64,000 bases of DNA from JAZMZS01 sp045120955. Its GTDB lineage: Bacteria; Bacillota; Clostridia; Oscillospirales; CAG-272. The stretch's first letter is position 1, and each line of letters opens with the position of its first letter. Both the position numbers and the translations under genes were made by a program. Below are positions 1-8,563 of the stretch, piece by piece. Location: contig JBGVFH010000005.1 in NCBI GenBank assembly GCA_045120955.1, positions 1 to 64,000 of the forward strand, written 5' to 3'. Under the pieces are notes generated by a model. The model did no database searches and was not told the origin of the DNA. It worked only from the letters and a program-made list of their open reading frames with translations.

Positions 1-438
1 GTGACCCATTTATACGACAAGCCGTAGCTGGCACCGTCAATATATCCATGGGGTTTTCCTATCAATGCAACTACATCGTAAAATGACATCCCTTTTTTGA
101 CTGACTTCATTTCTTCATCTGTCGGCTGATGGCTCTTTTCAAAATCAAAAAAATCATCCTGTACAAGGGCTGTCTCGTCTTTTTCGGTGTCTTTCGGTTC
201 GTTTTCCTCAGTTTTTACCGTTGTTTCTATTCCCGCGCCTCTGTGAAATTATTTCCGTTGTTTCGAGATTTACTGTTTCTGCAAAAACACCTTCTGTTGT
301 TTCGTTTTTCCCATTTTCCGCAAAAAGACTCTGCATCGTTTCGGTTTGCTCTATGTCCGCAAGCTTCGATGTACTTGCGCAGCTGCACATGCTCATTGTC
401 AACAAAGATACCAAGATCACAAGATATTTTTTCATCAT
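1..438 (-). pseudogene. Lipoprotein with BamE/SmpA-like domain, frameshifted and cut by the window edge
   Basis: The start at 438 has a good RBS (GAGGTGATT). A signal peptide ends in a lipobox-like MSMC, followed by a low-complexity Thr/Glu linker (repeated ETTE). That frame stops at 208. The next frame is open from about 230 to base 1 and continues the same linker (GIETTVKTEE) into EMKSVKKGMSFYDVVALIGK followed by PHGYIDGASYG. This second part resembles the GMxxxxVxxxLGKPH core of the lipoprotein at 44577-45098, so both belong to one family of small BamE-like lipoproteins. Removing one G from the GGG near 231-236 restores a single frame. It is either a real frameshift or a base error. The C-terminus is outside the window. 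The gene follows the 448-1155 gene by 9 bases, probably in one operon. Function unknown; cell-surface anchoring is inferred. Confidence 0.6.
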
Positions 439-447
439 ATAATCACC

Positions 448-1155
448 TCACTCAGTAATTCCATAGTAAACAAGATTAATATCAGGCTGCATATCACTTA
501 TATCTTCTAACATATCTGCTTCGGGGTCATTGACCTTTGTAATTTTTGCACGGTCAAACCATACATAGCAAGCACTTTCCGGGGCATCACATTCACCGCT
601 TTTATAAGCATCGTACAAGTCTTTTGCCGTTTCGTATCCCAGACTTTCATATTCGGTGCATACAAATAATTTCAAAACCGGAAGCCTGCTGTAGCTGCTG
701 TTGTAGGAATAATCTGCCCATACAATACTGTCAGCACAATTCTGTTCAAGAATTGAAAGGAAGACAAAATATGTCTGTTTTTCCTTTTTCAATTCAGACG
801 ATGTTTTGGTATTTACGATTACGGCTTTCCCATTTTCAGAAGGATCCTCCGACACTATGGCAAGCTTTTGACGGTTTTTATATACCGTAGCATATTCAGA
901 CATGTCAGCAAGCTCAACGACATCTGATTCCGCCTTTATCTTTGCCGCCTCGGAATATAATTCTGTCAGCATTTTTACGGTATCACTTTTTTGGGGTGTT
1001 ATGCTCTCACCATTAGACAAACAGATCAATTTCGTATCAGAAGACTGACTCTCAGACTCAGATACATTGTTTTTGGATAAATGCAAAACCGTTGCAGAAA
1101 AAGCTACTGCCGAAACCACAAATAAACCAACAACAATAATCAACTTCTTTTTCAA
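448..1155 (-). CDS. Hypothetical membrane-anchored or secreted protein
   Basis: About 235 residues. I prefer the TTG start at 1155 because AGAGGGGG lies 9 bases upstream; a GTG at 1197 and an ATG at 1182 are in frame but have no comparable RBS. From the TTG start the protein begins MKKKLIIVVGLFVVSAVAFS, a single hydrophobic segment that acts as signal peptide or anchor. The rest is a hydrophilic Ser/Glu-rich linker and an acidic extracytoplasmic domain with several Cys (for example CLSNGE and CTEYES). I do not recognise the family. It directly precedes the frameshifted BamE-like lipoprotein and probably shares its transcript. Confidence 0.7.
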   Translation of the reverse strand: MKKKLIIVVGLFVVSAVAFSATVLHLSKNNVSESESQSSDTKLICLSNGESITPQKSDTVKMLTELYSEAAKIKAESDVVELADMSEYATVYKNRQKLAIVSEDPSENGKAVIVNTKTSSELKKEKQTYFVFLSILEQNCADSIVWADYSYNSSYSRLPVLKLFVCTEYESLGYETAKDLYDAYKSGECDAPESACYVWFDRAKITKVNDPEADMLEDISDMQPDINLVYYGITE

Positions 1156-1330
1156 GCGTTTTACCCCCTCTAAGCTTTTCATATTTTTTTCTTTCACTTA
1201 TATAGACAAGATTTTTTCAAAAAGTTATTCAAAAAAACAGAAATTTTTTTCATTTTTCTGCATTATTTACAATTTGTTCATATTTTTGGGGTAAAAAGAG
1301 ACGGCAACGAAAAGTGAACCGAGTAAGGAA

Positions 1331-1358
1331 GTATTTATATCGAGGTATTTATATCGAG
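1331..1358. repeat. Perfect 14-bp tandem duplication
   Basis: GTATTTATATCGAG occurs twice head to tail (1331-1344 and 1345-1358) in the noncoding stretch 1156-1586. That stretch otherwise holds a terminator hairpin and repeat R1, and I see no gene in it. Confidence 0.8.
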
Positions 1359-1410
1359 CTGTTGGTTTTCGCCGTGCTCTTCTCTGTTTGCGGCAATATA
1401 AGACAAAATC

Positions 1411-1445
1411 ACCCGAAAAAGAATAATAAAAATTCTTCTTCGGGT
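1411..1445 (-). terminator. Intrinsic terminator behind the sigma-factor operon
   Basis: ACCCGAA...AAGAAT pairs with ATTCTTCTTCGGGT across an A/T loop. On the minus strand it lies directly after repeat R1, so the order is gene end (1587), R1, hairpin. Confidence 0.6.
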
Positions 1446-1455
1446 GGTTTGTTGC

Positions 1456-1559
1456 TTTATAGGAAATTGTACGGATCCTCACTCGCACCTTTGCACAGCT
1501 TCTGTAATTGAAAAATAACGATAGGCGAGTAGATGGCGGCGGGCACTGCCCGCTTTTTT
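1456..1559 (-). repeat. Dispersed ~100-nt repeat R1
   Basis: Read on the minus strand it starts AAAAAGCGGGCAGTGCCCGC and ends GTGAGGATCCGTACAATTTC plus CTATAAAG, matching the copies at 26158, 29924, 36615, 52446 and 59901. The first stem is GCGGGC/GCCCGC. A second stem pairs ACTCGC with GCGAGT; other copies have CCGCC/GGCGG in this place, which suggests compensating changes. It begins 28 bases after the stop at 1587 on the same strand. Members R1, R2, R4 and R5 share the middle block CGTT(G/A)TTTTT...CAGAAG. Confidence 0.85.
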
Positions 1560-1586
1560 GTAAGATTTCAAATTTTGCTGTATTTA

Positions 1587-2018
1587 TCAGTCCTCTGCAC
1601 AGCACTCAATATAATTTGAATAGATCAATTCCTCGGTATAGTAATCGCATTTCGTGCAGGTGACCACACTGTATGTTTCACTCAAACAACGGGGGGATGT
1701 TGCGCTCACCTTGTGAGTGACTCTGAATGCAGTTTCGGTCTGTTTGTCATGACCCGTGAGCCAGCACCAGCTGTATGTTGATGACTCCTCACCTTCGGTA
1801 ACATCTACCGCATTGCCGCTTTTTGCCAGCCTGTCTGCGATCGCCTGCCGTGTTTCACCGTCAAGACTTGTATCAGCATCAAAGATGATGCTGACATCCC
1901 CATAGCTGTAGACATAGTCTCCGGTGTCCGTCATCTCCGATGCACTTACTGCACCGCCCATCGTCCCGCAACAGAGAATGATAGTCAAAACCATAACATA
2001 AGAAATTATTTTTTTCAT
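1587..2018 (-). CDS. Small secreted Cys-rich protein in a sigma/anti-sigma operon
   Basis: 143 residues. The N-terminus MKKIISYVMVLTIILCC followed by GTMGGAVSASE is a Sec signal peptide of about 27 residues. The mature part is acidic and ends in a Cys/aromatic-rich tail with WCW, a single Cys (SPRC), CTKCDYY and ECC. The CxxC and the two close pairs could bind metal or form disulfides. It starts 3 bases after the anti-sigma stop (2022), so it is co-translated with it and is either a target or a partner of that regulatory pair. Family not recognised. Confidence 0.75.
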   Translation of the reverse strand: MKKIISYVMVLTIILCCGTMGGAVSASEMTDTGDYVYSYGDVSIIFDADTSLDGETRQAIADRLAKSGNAVDVTEGEESSTYSWCWLTGHDKQTETAFRVTHKVSATSPRCLSETYSVVTCTKCDYYTEELIYSNYIECCAED

Positions 2019-2021
2019 TTT

Positions 2022-2714
2022 TTACTGTCCTTTCACATTTTCAAGAATATATATAAGCGACTCACGGTCGGGAGCACGGAAGGAATATCTGTGACCGTTG
2101 AAGGTACAAAAGGCATATTCCTCGGATTGTACGCTGACAAGCTCGTATGTAATACCGTTGAATACCATTATTTCACCGTCAAGATCATCAATAACCTCGG
2201 GGCATGGCTCATAGATATCAATTGAATATAATGCGGACGAAAACTGTATCCTGTACTCAAACATAGACTCATCATCAATCGAATAGATATTCTTTACCGT
2301 TACCCCTTCGGGCAATGCTGTCGGATACAGAATACCCAAATTCTCGCTTTTTTCCAATTCCTCGAAGCTTGAATACGTGGCAGTAATATTGCTATGAAAA
2401 TAGGTTATATCATTTTCAGCGTCATACAACTGTCCGCCTCTCGGCAGCTTGGTCACTTCATATATCCAATTCCTGATCGACGGATCGGCTGCAACCGTCA
2501 CAATACATCCTAAAACAAGCGCGATCGCTACTATCGCCGCAACAAGCAACCGTTTTCTTCGTATTTTATGCGACCTTACGGTTTTTTGAATACGCTGTCT
2601 GTGCCGCTCTGAGGTCTCGGCACTCTCCCCGCACCTCAAAAGCTCGGTATCTATTTTTTCCTTGAAGGCGTCAAGTATTGCCTGCCGAAACAGTAAAGCC
2701 TCTTGCGTATGCAT
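2022..2714 (-). CDS. Probable membrane anti-sigma factor (DUF4367-like)
   Basis: About 230 residues. The start is the ATG at 2714 (AAGGAGG 7 bases upstream) and overlaps the sigma stop as TGATG; an in-frame GTG at 2717 is also possible. A basic cytoplasmic N-terminal part (residues 1-55) would hold the sigma-binding region. One transmembrane helix follows (about 56-76, LLVAAIVAIALVLGCIVTV). The C-terminal extracytoplasmic domain contains LGILYPTALPEGVTVKNIYS, a pattern typical of DUF4367 domains next to ECF sigma genes. Operon position and topology point to an anti-sigma factor holding the 2714-3274 sigma at the membrane. The inducing signal is unknown. Confidence 0.75.
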   Translation of the reverse strand: MHTQEALLFRQAILDAFKEKIDTELLRCGESAETSERHRQRIQKTVRSHKIRRKRLLVAAIVAIALVLGCIVTVAADPSIRNWIYEVTKLPRGGQLYDAENDITYFHSNITATYSSFEELEKSENLGILYPTALPEGVTVKNIYSIDDESMFEYRIQFSSALYSIDIYEPCPEVIDDLDGEIMVFNGITYELVSVQSEEYAFCTFNGHRYSFRAPDRESLIYILENVKGQ

Positions 2715-3274
2715 CACTTTTCCTCCTTTTCGCTGAGATCTTCGAGCAATTTTTGTTTTCCTCTGTTGAGTCTCGTGTATACCGTAGCTGTGGATACTCC
2801 GAGCTGCTTTGCTATTTCTTTGACGCTCATGTCGCTGCAGTATCTGAACAGCATGACACCGCTGTATCTCTCGTCGAGCTCCTTTATCTTTTTGACCACG
2901 GTATCATACCGCTCTTTTATCATCAAGGCATTGATAAAATCATCGTCTCCCATCTCGCTGCACACTGACAGCGGGATGCTACTCTCCTTGTTGTTTTCTT
3001 CGATAATATTCTTTGCCTCGTTCACGACCACGGCATATAAATAAGTCCTCAAATGCTCTTGCGGCACACTGTCCTTTAGTGTATTTATATATTTTGTGAT
3101 CTTTACAAATGCGTTTTGAACCGCATCCTCGGCATCTATGCCGTAGTTTTTCACCCCTGCTTTTTTTAAAAAGCTCCTTGCGATCAAGATCATATCATCA
3201 TGAAAAGAATTGAATATATGTATTATATCCTCTTTTTTGCTCTCTTCGGTTATTGTCAATAGGTAGCTTAACAT
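2714..3274 (-). CDS. ECF-type RNA polymerase sigma factor
   Basis: 186 residues, normal for sigma-70 group 4. Region 2 lies around residues 20-90, with the -10-binding helix DAEDAVQNAFVKITKYI at 48-63. Region 4 is at about 130-178, with helix-turn-helix DMSVKEIAKQLGVSTATVYT. The ATG at 3274 has the RBS GGAG 6 bases upstream. It leads a three-gene operon with a membrane anti-sigma factor and a secreted Cys-rich protein, the usual layout for envelope-stress signalling. ECF operons often autoregulate, but I could not identify a sigma-specific promoter. Confidence 0.92.
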   Translation of the reverse strand: MLSYLLTITEESKKEDIIHIFNSFHDDMILIARSFLKKAGVKNYGIDAEDAVQNAFVKITKYINTLKDSVPQEHLRTYLYAVVVNEAKNIIEENNKESSIPLSVCSEMGDDDFINALMIKERYDTVVKKIKELDERYSGVMLFRYCSDMSVKEIAKQLGVSTATVYTRLNRGKQKLLEDLSEKEEK

Positions 3275-3399
3275 CTTTATCTCCGTAAAAATACTGATTA
3301 AGATCGAATAGAAAACTATCCTTTTGTTTTTTGTACTGTTTTAAATATAAGTGCTGATATTTTTCCCGTGGGATAACATGACCGTCTTTTGCAAACGAA

Positions 3400-4170
3400 C
3401 TATTTATGCTTTTGCTGACGCATCCATATTTCCATGACAAGCGAATGCGGGAGCAGCTTTGTAAAAAAGACCTGTGCCTTTACACGAAAGCCGTGAATAG
3501 AGACAGCCTTTGCTTTATATGCGTCACGCAATGCGGTCCTTACCACGTCCTCCGACTCCCAAACAACATTGTAATAGGTGACTGCCTTTTCGTTTTTGGT
3601 TTTAGCCCTGTCAAAAAACTCCGTCCGCACCCATCCCGGACATACTGCGCACACCCCTATCCTTCTCCCTCTCAGCTCTCTTCCGAGCGCACGTGAGTAT
3701 GAAAGCACGAAGGCTTTTGTTGCGCCGTACACACCGATATACGGCACGGGCTGAAATGCTGAGAGAGAATCAAGCTCTATTATATGCGAACCTTCCCTCA
3801 TATACGGGAGTGTAAGCTCGGTAGTCATCACAAGCGCTTTGCAGTTGAGATCTATCATGCCCATTTTGTCAGCTATGTCTATATCGTCATATCTGCCGAA
3901 TTTACCGTATCCCGAACAGCACACAAGCAAAGCGACATTAGGCTCCTGCTGCTTTAACATTTCTTTGTACGCAGCAAAAGAGTCCTCCTTTGTCAGGTCA
4001 AGCGGTATGGCACGCACGGGAATGCTGCACTCATCCGAGAGCGACTCGAGCCTGTCGATCCTCCGAGCTATCGCCCATATCTCGTCAAAGCTCTCATACT
4101 TTTCTATAAGGCGGACAAAATCCCGTCCCATTCCGGAGCTGGCTCCGGTCACAACAGCTATTTTTTTCAT
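3400..4170 (-). CDS. SDR family NAD(P)-dependent oxidoreductase
   Basis: 256 residues, classical SDR length. The cofactor motif TGASSGMG is at 8-15. A CSGYG segment stands at 85-89 where most members have NNAG. The catalytic set is Ser135/137, Tyr148 and Lys152 (YGATK). PGWVRTEF follows as in ketoreductase-like members. The start has the RBS GAGGT. It lies 21 bases after the YhaN-like gene and is probably the last gene of that transcript, although no DNA-repair role is evident. The substrate cannot be told from sequence. Confidence 0.88.
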   Translation of the reverse strand: MKKIAVVTGASSGMGRDFVRLIEKYESFDEIWAIARRIDRLESLSDECSIPVRAIPLDLTKEDSFAAYKEMLKQQEPNVALLVCCSGYGKFGRYDDIDIADKMGMIDLNCKALVMTTELTLPYMREGSHIIELDSLSAFQPVPYIGVYGATKAFVLSYSRALGRELRGRRIGVCAVCPGWVRTEFFDRAKTKNEKAVTYYNVVWESEDVVRTALRDAYKAKAVSIHGFRVKAQVFFTKLLPHSLVMEIWMRQQKHK

Positions 4171-4191
4171 ATGCTGACCTCGTAATTAAAA

Positions 4192-6462
4192 TCACAGTTT
4201 TATGAAATTATATTCCTCACCTGAGTCCGCAAGCAGGTGTGCTTCTCTCGAATGACAGGTAAAGAGCACATACTGATGCACATCCTGCGAACGTCGGGAC
4301 AGCAAAGCAATGAGATTTTTCGCTCTGCTGTCATCAAGGTGCGCCGTCACCTCGTCGAGGATGACGGGCAGAGCGCCTTCCTTTGAAATAACATCGGCAA
4401 GGGAAAGTCTCAGAGAAAGATAGGCAAGCTCCTGCGTACCCTTACTCATATAATCAATGTGTCTCTGCTCTCCGTCAGCCTTATAGGTAATAGCAAAAGA
4501 GTCATCAACGGCAAGCTCTGTATATTTTGAGCCCGTCAATATATCCATATATCCGCACGCACGGCGTGCAAGCATCGGAGCGATACTCCGACGCAGCTCT
4601 TGCGCCGCACTTTTGATGCTGTCTACCGCCAACACATACGCACTGTACTTTCGCTCGCAATCGGCAAGCTCCGTCTGCAATGCAGATATCCTCTCATGAA
4701 GCTGTGAGGGAGAGCTGACGGAGGCTTTCATCTCGGTGAGCTTTATCTCAAGCTCATGTATCTTTTCTGTCAGGAGCCTCGACTGATCCTTGTAAAACTT
4801 GATATTTGCCGACAGCTTTGCTCCGTCAAATGACAGCGGATCCTTCACTCCGCTCGCCTCAAGCTCAGCTCTTATCTTGTCGGCGTCTATGTTCTCCGTC
4901 TTTGAAAGCAGCCCCTCATAGTATGCACGCTTTGCGCTCTCCGCAGCCTCAAGCTCAGCCGCCTTGCGTGTTCTGCAAAGGAGCGTGTCGGTGATCTTTG
5001 GCATGGAAGAGACAAGCTCGGAGCAATCGTCGATATCCATATCGAGCAAAAATTCATGCAGACGCTGTTTCTCTCCCCGTACAAGCTCCTCACACTCGCT
5101 CGTCCTCTCGTCGACCTCACGGCTGTGAGCTTCAAGCTCATGCATACGCTCCTTTGATGCTGTATACAGCTCTATTGCCGCTCTGAGCGACTCAACATCA
5201 TTGCAGTCGGCAAGTGCGCATATTTTTTTTGCTTTGCTTTGGTTTGACACCGACAAAAACAGAAAAGCTAAGCACAGCACCCCTAAAACGGATGCCGCAG
5301 CCATACATAGCACGAACAGACTCGGCACAAAAAACGAAGCCGCAGCAAATATAACTCCTGTCAAAAGCGACACAACCGTACCAAGCATAAAACGGCGTGC
5401 GGCGCAAAACCGAGTCTCCGCTCTGTCCGCAAGTGTGTGCTCGTCCCCGTCGCTCTCGACCGCATCCTTTATTTTAAGCGTGGAGCGCAGCTGTTCCTTT
5501 TCCAGCTCGACCCTTGCCCTCTCTGCCGTACACTCCGAAAGCTTGGCACAAAGGGTACTGATGCTCCTCTCATACGCACGCAGCTCATCCATCTCGTCAT
5601 CGGTCGGGATATGCGCCTGCGCTCTGAATTCAAGCAGCTTCATCTCAGCGTCGACCTTTTCCTTCTCCGCACCCGACAAAGCCTCAAAGTCACGGAGCAG
5701 TTTTGCGTTTTCATGCGCCTTTTTGCGTATCTCAAGCGCCTCGTAGTTGGCAATATGCTCTCTGTTTGTCCGACTTCTCTCCTCTATCACCGCCTCGGTT
5801 GCTATTATCTGCTCGTTTGTTCCCATCTCCTGCATGAGCTTTGCGCTGAGAGCTGCGATCTCACCCTTTATATCGTGAATTCTTCCGACATTTCCGTGCT
5901 TGTGAGACAAAGGTATTCTTGCGTTTTCTATGCGTTCCACAGCCTTGTCGGCGCAGATACGCTCGTCTCCCGACAGCAAAATATTGGAAACCGCCTCGTT
6001 TATATCGTTGCCTCTTATGCCGTGCTCTGCCCCTTGGCGGAGATATGCGCTCGCCGAGAAAACATTTTCGTCAATTCCGAGCAGCAAAAGCCCCGGCTCG
6101 GTACCGTCGTATATGTCCTTTCCCGAGTCAAGATCAACTACCGACACCTTCGTGCGTGCGCTTTCTCTGACGGTACCGCTGACGGCTGTGTTTCTCGAAA
6201 TGCGGTATCTTTTTCCGCCCGCTTTTACCGTCATACTGCCGCCTGCGTGAGAGTCATGGAAATTTATCGCACGTTTGCGCTCGGACAAATGCGGCTCGCT
6301 TGACTTTCCGCTGACGCCGTAGAGTATAAACTTTATAAAATCTGCGATACTGCTTTTGCCGCTTTCGTTTGAGCCTTCGATGAGGTTTATCCCGTCCGTA
6401 AGCTCCAAAGTGACATTTTTTTGTGCCGCATAGCTCTCTATTTCAATTTTTTCTATTATCAT
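4192..6462 (-). CDS. YhaN-like SMC-family ATPase (SbcC/Rad50-type partner)
   Basis: 756 residues. Walker A GSNESGKS is at 30-37, long charged coiled-coil arms follow, and the C-terminal half-site has the ABC-signature region MSKGTQELAYLSLR and Walker B LPVILDEVTAHLDD. Where Rad50/SbcC carries a zinc hook (CxxC) there are two hydrophobic helices at about 357-406. This matches YhaN-type proteins and suggests the tip of the coiled coil is in the membrane. The upstream gene (6466-7611) encodes the matching metallophosphoesterase and ends 3 bases before this start, so the two form an Mre11-Rad50-like complex, probably for DNA-end processing. It is shorter than the ~960 residues of the Bacillus homologue. 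Confidence 0.85.
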   Translation of the reverse strand: MIIEKIEIESYAAQKNVTLELTDGINLIEGSNESGKSSIADFIKFILYGVSGKSSEPHLSERKRAINFHDSHAGGSMTVKAGGKRYRISRNTAVSGTVRESARTKVSVVDLDSGKDIYDGTEPGLLLLGIDENVFSASAYLRQGAEHGIRGNDINEAVSNILLSGDERICADKAVERIENARIPLSHKHGNVGRIHDIKGEIAALSAKLMQEMGTNEQIIATEAVIEERSRTNREHIANYEALEIRKKAHENAKLLRDFEALSGAEKEKVDAEMKLLEFRAQAHIPTDDEMDELRAYERSISTLCAKLSECTAERARVELEKEQLRSTLKIKDAVESDGDEHTLADRAETRFCAARRFMLGTVVSLLTGVIFAAASFFVPSLFVLCMAAASVLGVLCLAFLFLSVSNQSKAKKICALADCNDVESLRAAIELYTASKERMHELEAHSREVDERTSECEELVRGEKQRLHEFLLDMDIDDCSELVSSMPKITDTLLCRTRKAAELEAAESAKRAYYEGLLSKTENIDADKIRAELEASGVKDPLSFDGAKLSANIKFYKDQSRLLTEKIHELEIKLTEMKASVSSPSQLHERISALQTELADCERKYSAYVLAVDSIKSAAQELRRSIAPMLARRACGYMDILTGSKYTELAVDDSFAITYKADGEQRHIDYMSKGTQELAYLSLRLSLADVISKEGALPVILDEVTAHLDDSRAKNLIALLSRRSQDVHQYVLFTCHSREAHLLADSGEEYNFIKL

Positions 6463-6465
6463 ATG

Positions 6466-7611
6466 CTACCTCGTTATATCAGAACCGTCAAGTGCCGCAA
6501 AACCTACCCGCAGAGCCTCTGCCGCAAGCTTTCTTTCCTCCTCGTCCTCCGACTCAAGCTTTGGCTTTAAAACTCTGTAAAATGCCCCCCTCAAGGTCAT
6601 ATCGCTCTCAAACACGGAGCAGTCATACGTAGGCGAGGTGTTGTCTGTTATTTCAAGCGAGAAAAGTCCGAACATATCAGCGCAAAGTGTCTCCATGCCG
6701 AGGCACCCCACACCCGTTCTGCCGCACAGTATAAGTCTGAGCGACGTATATTCGCCGTATTTCTTCTCTTTTATAAGCTCCCTTATCCTGTCCTCTGCCT
6801 CATGAGTGAACATAACGCCCGTCAAGTCAAGCTGCTCTGTTTGATATGTGCGCTTTGAAAATCTGACAAAGCTTGCATTCACCGAATATGTACCGAGCAC
6901 GCTTCTCTCGATATCCGCAATATAAGCGCCGCCCTCACCCGGCTCGTCAAAGCTGCGCCCCTCGGGACATCCGCAATAGCCGTACATATAGCCGTTTGAA
7001 AATCTCTGTATCCCCTCATGACGGTGTATATGCCCGAGCGCCGAGTATACAGCGCCGAACCTTTCTATATCGGCAATATTCACGGGAGCATACACAGAAG
7101 AGGCGCTCGTTATATCACAGTGGGCGCACAACAGCGGTATGTTGCCGTTTTGCTCGCACACCTTGTCCTTGAGCGGGTTTTGACACAAACGCTCCGAAAC
7201 AAACGACCAGCCGTAAACATCGACCCCCAAATCGTCAAAGCTGAATCTTGATAGCTCTTGAGAGTCGAATATATATACGTTATCGGGGAACTTTTTGAGC
7301 TTGTACACCGATTTCGGCGTATAGGGATCATGATTTCCCGCAGATATCACAAATTTGCACTCGGGAGCTTTTGCGAATTCCTTGATAATAAGAGATACCG
7401 TCTCCTCCCCCGCAAAGCCCACGTCGAACAAGTCTCCGCTTATCAGTACGATATCCGCCTTTTGCGTCTTTGCGTAAAGCATCATCGACGTAAACACCCC
7501 TCTAAGCTCTCTGCGTCGGATAGCGCCCTTTTCACTTCCGAGCCGTGAAAAGGGAGAGTCAAGATGCACATCCCCTGTATGAAGTATCCTTATTTTAGAT
7601 TTTCTTTCCAT
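6466..7611 (-). CDS. YhaO-like metallophosphoesterase (SbcD/Mre11-type nuclease)
   Basis: 381 residues. The calcineurin-like phosphoesterase motifs are present in order: GDVHLD (13-18), SGDLFD, AGNHDP, then CAHCD and LGHIHRHE, giving the two-metal active site. The C-terminal part (about 260-381) is the usual capping and partner-binding region and is weakly conserved. It is first in the operon, immediately followed by the SMC-like ATPase with which it should form the nuclease complex. The 163-bp divergent region to udg carries a clear promoter only for the plus strand. Confidence 0.88.
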   Translation of the reverse strand: MERKSKIRILHTGDVHLDSPFSRLGSEKGAIRRRELRGVFTSMMLYAKTQKADIVLISGDLFDVGFAGEETVSLIIKEFAKAPECKFVISAGNHDPYTPKSVYKLKKFPDNVYIFDSQELSRFSFDDLGVDVYGWSFVSERLCQNPLKDKVCEQNGNIPLLCAHCDITSASSVYAPVNIADIERFGAVYSALGHIHRHEGIQRFSNGYMYGYCGCPEGRSFDEPGEGGAYIADIERSVLGTYSVNASFVRFSKRTYQTEQLDLTGVMFTHEAEDRIRELIKEKKYGEYTSLRLILCGRTGVGCLGMETLCADMFGLFSLEITDNTSPTYDCSVFESDMTLRGAFYRVLKPKLESEDEEERKLAAEALRVGFAALDGSDITR

Positions 7612-7713
7612 AGGTCCTCCGATAACGATCTCAGCTTGTACTTAAATCGCAGTATTGTTTTTATTGTAACATAGGAATTATCATTTTTCAATCGCATTTT
7701 ATCTTTTCTGTAT

Positions 7714-7743
7714 TTGACTTTATACTTATATGTATGTTATACT
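7714..7743 (+). promoter_or_regulatory. Sigma-A type promoter for the uracil-DNA glycosylase gene
   Basis: TTGACT (7714-7719), an 18-bp spacer and TATACT (7738-7743), 31 bases before the ATG. Confidence 0.75.
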
Positions 7744-7774
7744 TTTATAAAAGTAGTTTTCCAAGGAGTAAACG

Positions 7775-8338
7775 ATGTCGGAAAAGTTAAACGAGCTTGA
7801 AACTTTATGCCGTGAATGCAAGGCGTGTGAACTGTACCGTACACGCAAAAGCTGTGTGTTCGGCACGGGAAATGAAAGCGCATGTCTGATGTTTGTGGGA
7901 GAGGCGCCGGGCGAAGCCGAGGACGAGAGCGGTATACCGTTTGTCGGAGCGGCGGGAAAGCTGCTCGACAGGTATCTGTACGCAGTAGACATCCCGCGTG
8001 ATCAGGTGTATATAGCAAATATTCTCAAATGCCGTCCTCCTCACAACAGAGATCCTCTGCCCGAAGAGCAGGATGTGTGTATAAAGCATCTCAGAGCGCA
8101 GGTAAAGATCATCCGACCGAGGATCATCGTTTGTCTCGGAAGGATCGCCGCTATGCGTCTCATCTCTCCGGATCTTAGGATAACTCGTGACCACGGTAAA
8201 TGGACGGAGCGTGCAGGTGTCAGCCTGTGCGCCGTGTATCATCCTGCGGCATTACTGCGTGACCCTTCCAAAAAAGCGGATATGCTCGACGATATGAAAA
8301 GCATAAAGAAAAAGCTCGACGAGTTGTCGAACGCTTAA
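7775..8338 (+). CDS. Type 4 (family 4) uracil-DNA glycosylase
   Basis: 187 residues, normal length. It removes uracil from DNA at the start of base-excision repair. Four Cys suited to the [4Fe-4S] cluster are C12, C15, C86 and C102 (CRECKAC, LKCRP, DVC). The GEAPG motif at 42-46 and HPAAL at 156-160 are the active-site segments of the family. The RBS is CAAGGAG. It is monocistronic, with its own promoter and a terminator at 8389-8441, and stands divergent to the YhaO/YhaN repair pair. Confidence 0.93.
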   Translation: MSEKLNELETLCRECKACELYRTRKSCVFGTGNESACLMFVGEAPGEAEDESGIPFVGAAGKLLDRYLYAVDIPRDQVYIANILKCRPPHNRDPLPEEQDVCIKHLRAQVKIIRPRIIVCLGRIAAMRLISPDLRITRDHGKWTERAGVSLCAVYHPAALLRDPSKKADMLDDMKSIKKKLDELSNA

Positions 8339-8388
8339 AATTGCAGCAGAGACGCAGCCAATAGTTCTGAAACGGCACAATATCAGCT

Positions 8389-8441
8389 GAGCAGAGGGTA
8401 AAAGCTTTTTTAAAAAGGAGCTTTTTCCCCTGCTCTTTTTT
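8389..8441 (+). terminator. Intrinsic terminator after udg
   Basis: GAGCAGAGGGTAAAAGCT pairs with AGCTTTTTCCCCTGCTC, followed by six T. Confidence 0.8.
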
Positions 8442-8501
8442 GCGATGTATCCGTTCTTGTCTTTTTTGCTTTTTTCAACGCTTTTTTACAATATATTATA
8501 C

Positions 8502-8530
8502 TTGCAATTTCTATGCGGCTGTGTTATACT
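8502..8530 (+). promoter_or_regulatory. Sigma-A type promoter for smpB
   Basis: TTGCAA (8502-8507), a 17-bp spacer and TATACT (8525-8530). An upstream in-frame ATG at 8513 lies inside this promoter, which argues for the downstream GTG start. Confidence 0.75.
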
Positions 8531-8563
8531 TATTTTCAGCGAAAAAGTACGGAGGTATATGGC

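Noticed and set aside
3198..3440. 80-codon ORF spanning the gap between the SDR and sigma genes
   Set aside because: Overlaps both coding ends, contains low-complexity residues, and no RBS is evident.
5437..6303. 288-codon ORF antisense to the YhaN-like gene
   Set aside because: No RBS or domain; the opposite strand encodes a clear ATPase.
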